This document shows, piece by piece, positions 59,416 through 64,000 of a stretch of 64,000 nt of DNA. The position numbers were made by a program, and so were the translations under genes. The notes under the pieces are model-generated. The model ran no database searches, had not been told where the DNA came from, and worked only from the letters and a program-made list of their open reading frames with translations. How positions within the stretch are numbered: position 1 is the stretch's first letter; the number at the start of each line of letters is the position of its first letter. The stretch spans positions 3,410,001 through 3,474,000 of the forward strand of contig NZ_CP151637.1 of the NCBI RefSeq assembly GCF_038397755.1, written 5' to 3'. Source of the stretch: Microbacterium sp. LWH7-1.2. Lineage in GTDB: Bacteria; Actinomycetota; Actinomycetes; Actinomycetales; Microbacteriaceae.

Positions 59416-60798
59416 ATGACACACCAGGGCCCCCTTCGCGTCGACGGGACGCGCATCGTCGCAGGAGGCACCCCCGTCACTCTCCGAGGTTTCGGCCTCG
59501 GAGGGTGGATGAACATGGAGAACTTCATCACCGGCTACGCCGGGTCGGAGGCGCAGCAGCGGCGGGCGCTGCGGCGCGTGCTGGGCCACGAGGGATACGA
59601 GCGCTTCTTCGCGAGGTTCCTGGCCGAGTTCTTCACCGACGACGATGCCGCGTTCCTGCAGTCGCTCGGCCTGAACTCCCTGCGGATCCCCTTCAACTAC
59701 CGGCACTTCGAGGACGACGACGAGCCCTTCGTCATCAAGCAGGAAGGTTTCGCCCTCCTCGACCGCGTCGTGGACGCGTGCGCACGCCACGGGATCTACA
59801 CCATCCTCGACCTGCACGCTCTGCCCGGTGCGCAGAACCAGCACTGGCACAGCGACAACCCCACCCAGTGGGCGTCCTTCTGGTCGCAGCGTCAGTTCCA
59901 GGACCGCGTGGTGAACCTCTGGGAGGCGATCGCCGAGCACTACCGCGGCAATCCGTGGGTCGCCGGCTACAACCCGGTGAACGAGCCCGCGGATGCACAC
60001 GGATCGGCGATCGGCCCCTTCTATCGACGCCTGGAGTCGGCCATCCGTGCCGTCGACCCTGACCACATCCTGTTCCTCGACGGCAACCGGTATTCGACGC
60101 AGTTCGACCAGCTCGGGGACCCCCTTCCCAACTGCGTCTACACCGCGCACGACTACGCACTGCCGGGGTTCGTCGACGGCGGTTCCTACCCGGGCGTGTC
60201 ACGAGGCCAGTACATCGATCGGGACCGTGTCGAGCAGACGTTCCTGGAGCGGACGGCCTACATGCGCGAGACGGGAACGCCGATCTGGGTGGGGGAGTTC
60301 GGTCCCGTCTACACCGGGGACCCGGCGAAGGACGAGGAGCGCTACCGGCTGCTGCAGGATCAGCTCGAGATCTTCGCTCGCCACGACGCGAGCTGGGCGC
60401 TGTGGACGTACAAGGACATCGGCCTGCAGGGTGTCGTCACCGTCGACCCGGAGTCGGCGTATCTTCGCCGCCTGGCGCCCTTCCTCGAGAAGAAGGCTCG
60501 CCTCGGGGTCGACTCCTGGGGATCCACGGACGCCGGCGTGCGCGACATCCTGGATCCGATCGAGCGTCTGTTCGCGGACGAGTTCCCCGACTTCCAGCCG
60601 TACCCCTGGGGCGCGCGCCGCTGGATCCACGGCCATGTGCGCCACGTCATGCTCGCCGAGGCGATGGTCGACGACTTCGCGCGCGCGTTCACCGGCGTCG
60701 GGGCCGACGAGGCCGAACTGCTCGCCAACGCGTTCTCCTTCCGGAACTGCCGGGTCCGGGAGGGGCTCGCGACGATCCTGCGACGCGCAACGCACTGA
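59416..60798 (+). CDS. GH5-family glycoside hydrolase, cytoplasmic
   Basis: The 460-residue protein has a GH5-type barrel: TLRGFGLGGWMNMENFITGY, SLGLNSLRIPFNYRHFE, GIYTILDLHALPGAQN, acid/base Glu190 in YNPVNEPAD, and nucleophile Glu294 in IWVGEFGPVY. There is no signal peptide, so it acts on imported oligosaccharides. About 110 residues after the barrel (from about 345) form an extra helical region. Which GH5 subfamily, and so which bond, cannot be told by eye. Confidence 0.85.
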   Translation: MTHQGPLRVDGTRIVAGGTPVTLRGFGLGGWMNMENFITGYAGSEAQQRRALRRVLGHEGYERFFARFLAEFFTDDDAAFLQSLGLNSLRIPFNYRHFEDDDEPFVIKQEGFALLDRVVDACARHGIYTILDLHALPGAQNQHWHSDNPTQWASFWSQRQFQDRVVNLWEAIAEHYRGNPWVAGYNPVNEPADAHGSAIGPFYRRLESAIRAVDPDHILFLDGNRYSTQFDQLGDPLPNCVYTAHDYALPGFVDGGSYPGVSRGQYIDRDRVEQTFLERTAYMRETGTPIWVGEFGPVYTGDPAKDEERYRLLQDQLEIFARHDASWALWTYKDIGLQGVVTVDPESAYLRRLAPFLEKKARLGVDSWGSTDAGVRDILDPIERLFADEFPDFQPYPWGARRWIHGHVRHVMLAEAMVDDFARAFTGVGADEAELLANAFSFRNCRVREGLATILRRATH

Positions 60799-60813
60799 AC
60801 CACGGGCAGCGGG

Positions 60814-61827
60814 ATGGCGCAGACCAAGCGGGTGACCCTCAACCAGATCGCCGCCCAGACCGGCGTCTCGGTGACGACGATCTCGAAGGTGCTCAACGGG
60901 GCGGCGGACGTGTCGTCGGCGACGCGCGAGCTCGTCGAGGATCACCTCCGTACGAGCGGCTATCGGCGCAGGCGCAGCGCGCAACGCCGGGAGTACATCG
61001 AGGTCGTTCTCCACGCGCTCGGCGGGGAGTGGGCGCTCGCGGTCATCGAGGGAGTGCGCGAGAGTGCTGCGCGCGTGGGCATGGCGGTCTCGCTCTCGGT
61101 GAGTGGCGACCGGCATTCCCCCGGTCCCGAATGGCTGGATGCCGTCATCCGGCGCCGACCGACGGGGATCATCCTGCTGTTCGCCGACGTCCCCGCAGAG
61201 GGGCGTGAAGCACTGAAGGCGCGAGGCATCCCGTTCGTCATCATCGACCCGGCCGGCGACCCTGCCCCGGGGATCCCCGCCGTCGGCTCCGCGAACTGGT
61301 CGGGGGGCGTCGCAGCCACCAGGCACCTGCTGGAGCTGGGACATCGGCGCATCGCCGCGATCACGGGTCCGGAGCAGGTGATGTGCTCGCTCGCCCGGCT
61401 GGACGGCTACCGTGCGGCCATGATGTCGGCCGGGGCGGCCGTCGAGCCGGAGTGGATCCGCTTCGGCGACTTCCAGCGCGACGGTGGCGAGCGGCACGCT
61501 GCGGCGCTGCTGCGCCTGGCGGACCCTCCGACGGCGATCTTCGCCGGGAACGACCTCCAGGCCCTCGGCGTGCTGCATGCGGCCGCCGCAGCGGGGGTGG
61601 CGGTGCCTCGCGACCTGTCGGTCGTCGGATTCGACGATCTGCCGATCGCGGAACTCGCCAGTCCCCGACTGACGACGATTCGCCAGCCCCTGCGTGAGAT
61701 GGCCGAGCAGGCGACCCGCCTGGTGCTCGAGTCGGTGGAGAGCCCGCAGCCGACGGTGACGCGCGTGGAACTCGCGACGTCGCTCGTCGTCCGGGACTCG
61801 ACAGCCGCTCCCGCGCAATCCGCCTGA
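60814..61827 (+). CDS. LacI-family regulator 2
   Basis: The 337-residue regulator has the HTH VTLNQIAAQTGVSVTTISKVLNGAADVSSATRELVEDHLRTSGYRRRR and a sugar-binding core ending LSVVGFDDLPIAELASPRLTTIRQPLREMAEQATRLVLE. It resembles the XylR/BxlR-like group that controls oligosaccharide uptake in actinobacteria. It sits at the end of the importer-glycosidase run, 15 bases after the GH5 stop, and could sense the imported sugar while regulator 1 senses another. Confidence 0.9.
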   Translation: MAQTKRVTLNQIAAQTGVSVTTISKVLNGAADVSSATRELVEDHLRTSGYRRRRSAQRREYIEVVLHALGGEWALAVIEGVRESAARVGMAVSLSVSGDRHSPGPEWLDAVIRRRPTGIILLFADVPAEGREALKARGIPFVIIDPAGDPAPGIPAVGSANWSGGVAATRHLLELGHRRIAAITGPEQVMCSLARLDGYRAAMMSAGAAVEPEWIRFGDFQRDGGERHAAALLRLADPPTAIFAGNDLQALGVLHAAAAAGVAVPRDLSVVGFDDLPIAELASPRLTTIRQPLREMAEQATRLVLESVESPQPTVTRVELATSLVVRDSTAAPAQSA

Positions 61828-61847
61828 GGGGCGGCAGCCGAGATCCG

Positions 61848-61893
61848 AGGCGACGGGCGCCGGCCGGGAGAGCCCGGCCGACGACCGTCGCCT
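61848..61893 (+). terminator. Large hairpin at the end of the sugar operon
   Basis: An inner stem CGGCCGGG-AGAG-CCCGGCCG (61861-61880) is enclosed by AGGCGACGG (61848-61856) and CCGTCGCCT (61885-61893), giving a long interrupted stem 20 bases after the stop of LacI regulator 2. No T-run follows; it also ends the remnant read from the other strand. Confidence 0.7.
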
Positions 61894-61905
61894 GCTTGGA
61901 GGACG

Positions 61906-62064
61906 CTACTGCCAGTACCCCAGGTTGGAGGTGATCTTCTCGGCGACCGTCGTCAGAGCGGTCGCCTGCTCCGGCGTCAGCTTTCCGGCGCCCTGGAACT
62001 CGGCGACCTGCGTCGAGAACCCGTCGAGCACCTCGAGGGCGCCGGAGGTGTCGCCCGCGGTCGA
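61906..62064 (-). pseudogene. Remnant of a C-terminal helical tail of a lost gene
   Basis: The minus strand encodes about 52 residues, [52 protein letters not shown] and a TAG stop, with amphipathic helices like the tails of some secreted glycoside hydrolases. No start codon with a ribosome site precedes it. Instead the frame runs directly into an island operator at 62070-62083. This looks like the scar of a deletion that joined the operator of a regulon member to the end of its coding sequence. The whole 438-base stretch to 62265 otherwise holds only regulatory DNA. Confidence 0.4.
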
Positions 62065-62069
62065 TTGAT

Positions 62070-62083
62070 TTACGACGTTGTAC
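62070..62083. promoter_or_regulatory. LacI-type operator next to the gene remnant
   Basis: TTACGACGTTGTAC matches the island consensus at 12 of 14 positions. It would once have served a gene on the minus strand. It marks the right edge of the regulon. Confidence 0.55.
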
Positions 62084-62182
62084 ACAAAGACGACCGGATG
62101 CCGCGGGCGCCGGCATCCGTCCACATCCGGTCCGTCAGTCGAGCCGGGCGGCCGGAGTTCCGACACGGATGGAGGATGGAGC

Positions 62183-62246
62183 GTGTAAAAAATTCTTGAC
62201 ACCGACGGCAGGGACGCCTATCTTCAGTGTCAAGAATCTTTTACAT
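62183..62246 (+). promoter_or_regulatory. Near-consensus promoter between two related 20-bp palindromes
   Basis: TTGACA (62196-62201), a 17-base spacer and TATCTT (62219-62224) make an excellent promoter. Two 20-mers, 62183-62202 and 62227-62246, are each imperfect palindromes (16 of 20 symmetrical) and are inverted copies of each other; the shared half is GTGTCAAGAA. The first overlaps the -35 and the second covers the start of transcription, with centres 44 bases apart. Binding by the XRE protein encoded downstream, or another repressor, is inferred. Confidence 0.65.
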
Positions 62247-62265
62247 AATCCCCCGGGGAGGGGCC

Positions 62266-62700
62266 ATGGTCTACGAAGAGCGCAACATCTGGGCGAGCCT
62301 CATCGTCAGCGTGATCGGCATGATCGTCTACGTCGTGATCGTGCTGCAGCAGGCCGCTGGCGGGCCACTCACCGACGTGGACTGGGTCCCGATCATGCTG
62401 TGGGTCATCGGCGCCGGCATCGTCGGGGCGATCCTGGTGAGCATCGTGTGGGGCATCCTCGCGGGCATGCGCGACCCCGACGGCGTGGGCAGGTCCGATC
62501 AGCGCGACCGCGACATCGCGCACATGTCGACGCGTGTCGGCCAGGCGTTCCTCGTGATCGCGGGGCTGGGCGTCATCCTCCTGTGCGCGTTCGAGGCCGA
62601 CTGGTTCTGGATCGCCAACATCATGTTCTTCGGCTTCGCGCTGTCGTCGATCGTCGGCGGCGTCGCGAGCGTCATCGCGTACCGCCGTGGGCTCGTCTGA
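62266..62700 (+). CDS. Four-helix membrane protein of a membrane protein/XRE pair
   Basis: The 144-residue protein starts at ATG 62266 after GGGGAGGGGCC. It has four hydrophobic segments: [64 protein letters not shown] and [27 protein letters not shown]. Small membrane proteins of this kind are regularly encoded just before a short XRE/YozG-like regulator, as here; the role is unknown. Its stop overlaps the next start (TGATG). Confidence 0.75.
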   Translation: MVYEERNIWASLIVSVIGMIVYVVIVLQQAAGGPLTDVDWVPIMLWVIGAGIVGAILVSIVWGILAGMRDPDGVGRSDQRDRDIAHMSTRVGQAFLVIAGLGVILLCAFEADWFWIANIMFFGFALSSIVGGVASVIAYRRGLV

Positions 62701-62915
62701 TGGTCAAGCCCACCAAGGTCCAGAACTCCATCCGCGCCGTGCGCGAGGCGGCGGGGATCACGCAGGCCGAGCTCGCGCGCCGGGTCGGCGTCACCCGGCA
62801 GACCCTCATCGCCATCGAGCAGGGCCGCTACTCGCCGACCCTCGAACTCGCCTTCCAGCTTGCCCGCGCCTTCGGCGTCGGGCTCGACGACCTCTTCGAC
62901 TACCCGGAGGAATGA
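62700..62915 (+). CDS. Small XRE-family regulator (YozG-like)
   Basis: The 71-residue protein is a single helix-turn-helix: [63 protein letters not shown]. It is a typical minimal XRE repressor of membrane-protein/XRE pairs. Start ATG 62700 shares one base with the stop before it. It may repress its own operon through the palindromes at 62183-62246. Confidence 0.9.
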   Translation: MVKPTKVQNSIRAVREAAGITQAELARRVGVTRQTLIAIEQGRYSPTLELAFQLARAFGVGLDDLFDYPEE

Positions 62916-62916
62916 C

Positions 62917-63963
62917 ATGTCCGACACGCTTCACGAGCCCGCCGCCGTGCGCACCGATTCGATGCCCGCGTGGACTCAGCATCGCTACGGTGAGGCCGAC
63001 GCGGTCGCGCTCGAGAGCATCGACGTGCCGGCGCCGCGCCGCGGTCAGGTGCTCCTGCGTCTGCGAGCGACCGCGCTCAACAACGGCGACATCCGCGTCA
63101 TGCGCGGTGAGCCCCTCCTCGTGCGGTTCGCGTTCGGCCTCCGCCGCCCGCGCCAGTCGGTGCGCGGGATGGATGCGGCCGCCACCGTCGCGGGCCTCGG
63201 CGAAGGCGTGACGGAGTTCGCCGTCGGCGATGAGGTGGTGTGCGAACTGCCCGCCGGCGGAGGCCTCGCCCGCTACGCCGTCTCGCCGGTCGGACGCGTC
63301 GTGCGCCGCCCGCCCGAGCTCGATCCGGCGGTCGCCGCGACCCTGCCGATCGCCGGTGGGACGGCGTGGCAGGCGCTGGAGCTGGGAGGACTGACGGATG
63401 CCGCGACCCCGGGTTCGTCGCCGCGGCGGGTGCTCGTGATCGGGGCGTCCGGCGGGGTGGGCACGTTCGCGGTGCAGCTCGCGGCGGGACGGGGCGCCGA
63501 CGTGTGGGCGCTGTGCGGGGAGCGGAACCGCCCGCTCGTCGAGGGACTCGGCGCCACGCGCACGTTCGACTATCACGCGGTGCAGCCGGGGTCGCCCGAG
63601 CTCGGCGAGGGTCGGTTCGACATCATCCTCGACATCGCCGGCACGGCTCCGCTGCGGGAGCTGCAGCGGCTCGTGCGCGACGGCGGCCGGGTCGTGCTGG
63701 TCTCCGGCGAGGGCGGTCGCGTGCTCGGACCTATCGGGCGCATCGCCGGCGCCGCGCTCCGCTCGATCGGGTCGAAGCGCGTGCTGCGTCCCCTTGCCGC
63801 CCTCGCCAAGCCCGACGCCCTTGCCGAATTGCTCGCGCTCGCCGCGGCGGGCGGAGTGAGTCCGGTCATCGAGCGGCGGTACGCGTTCGCCGAGGCGGGC
63901 GCCGCGCTCGCACGCGTCGCCGGCGGCCGCGTGGCGGGCAAGATCGTGGTTCTCGCGGAGTGA
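62917..63963 (+). CDS. Zinc-less medium-chain alcohol dehydrogenase / quinone reductase type
   Basis: The 348-residue protein is an NAD(P)-dependent MDR enzyme: TALNNGDIRVMRGE, MDAAATVAGLGEGVTEFAVGDEVVCEL, and the Rossmann loop VLVIGASGGVGTFAVQLAAGRGADVWALCGERN. The zinc ligands of true alcohol dehydrogenases are absent, which fits the quinone oxidoreductase/reticulon-4-interacting group. ATG 62917 follows GGAGGAATGAC and lies one base after the XRE stop. Substrate unknown. Confidence 0.88.
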   Translation: MSDTLHEPAAVRTDSMPAWTQHRYGEADAVALESIDVPAPRRGQVLLRLRATALNNGDIRVMRGEPLLVRFAFGLRRPRQSVRGMDAAATVAGLGEGVTEFAVGDEVVCELPAGGGLARYAVSPVGRVVRRPPELDPAVAATLPIAGGTAWQALELGGLTDAATPGSSPRRVLVIGASGGVGTFAVQLAAGRGADVWALCGERNRPLVEGLGATRTFDYHAVQPGSPELGEGRFDIILDIAGTAPLRELQRLVRDGGRVVLVSGEGGRVLGPIGRIAGAALRSIGSKRVLRPLAALAKPDALAELLALAAAGGVSPVIERRYAFAEAGAALARVAGGRVAGKIVVLAE

Positions 63964-64000
63964 GCGGGCGGCAGCATCCGAGTCGCTCATATCCCAGTCG

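Noticed and set aside
1..64000. CRISPR array, rRNA, prophage or integrative element
   Set aside because: No regularly spaced repeats, no rRNA-like sequence, and no integrase, capsid or conjugation genes were seen; the only mobile element recognised is the IS481-type copy.
63964..64000. Last 37 bases of the window
   Set aside because: They follow the dehydrogenase stop and are too short to support any feature.

Overview
The window is a 64 kb, very GC-rich (about 70%) chromosomal stretch. Gene content, the frequent 'ggatgc/gcatcc' words, GTG starts, tight ATGA overlaps and the families present (methylcitrate cycle, F420 ligase, actinobacterial PutA, CUT1 sugar importers without their own ATPase) point to an actinobacterium, most likely family Microbacteriaceae and Microbacterium-like. 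This placement is inference from style and content; no rRNA lies in the window.

Layout. 1-4.9 kb: end of a MocR-type regulator, RNase H, a GbsR-like regulator with an ABC exporter, a DUF1801 protein and a secreted protein of unknown function. 5.0-11.4 kb: a GntR/FCD regulator heading prpD-prpB-prpC (propionate oxidation by the methylcitrate cycle), then a hotdog thioesterase, a thiolase and a DUF1232 protein. 11.5-17.5 kb: a 1907-residue secreted amylase-pullulanase behind two LacI-type operators. 17.5-20.1 kb: small genes and an intact IS481-family element with a 6-bp target duplication. 20.2-27.7 kb: acyl-CoA dehydrogenase, 3-hydroxyisobutyrate dehydrogenase and enoyl-CoA hydratase (valine or branched-chain acyl-CoA breakdown), a MarR regulator, and etfB-etfA followed by an unusual membrane cytochrome b protein that may take electrons from ETF. 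27.7-33.8 kb: pentapeptide protein, a sensor kinase/response regulator/DUF4097 operon, CofE, a GNAT enzyme and a thioesterase. 33.8-37.7 kb: a c-di-GMP and light-signalling patch (EAL protein, bacteriophytochrome-GGDEF) with two paralogous small proteins. 37.8-41.5 kb: a coiled-coil membrane protein and a set of unrecognised envelope proteins. 41.5-46.3 kb: a LysR regulator divergent from a bifunctional PutA.

46.4-62.1 kb is a plant-polysaccharide and sugar island. It holds a secreted double-module esterase, a LacI regulator, a TIM-barrel isomerase, a fused DhaK-DhaL kinase, an RpiB-type isomerase, a 3-hydroxyacyl-CoA-dehydrogenase-like enzyme, an ABC sugar importer, a GH51 arabinofuranosidase, a GH5 glycosidase and a second LacI regulator. 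Copies of the palindrome TTACAACGTTGTAA sit before the esterase, between the LacI gene and the kinase operon, before the importer, and next to a gene remnant, so the island reads as one regulon. The kinase/isomerase set resembles the erythrulose (four-carbon) branch that ends in D-erythrose 4-phosphate.

62.2-64 kb: a three-gene operon (membrane protein, small XRE regulator, zinc-less alcohol dehydrogenase) under a near-consensus promoter flanked by two related palindromes.

The most promising less-described items are the ETF-linked cytochrome b with three RRGLPR..GGEPWPPAG motifs, the LacI regulon with its four-carbon module, the esterase with one apparently dead catalytic module, and the envelope-protein cluster at 38.5-41.5 kb.
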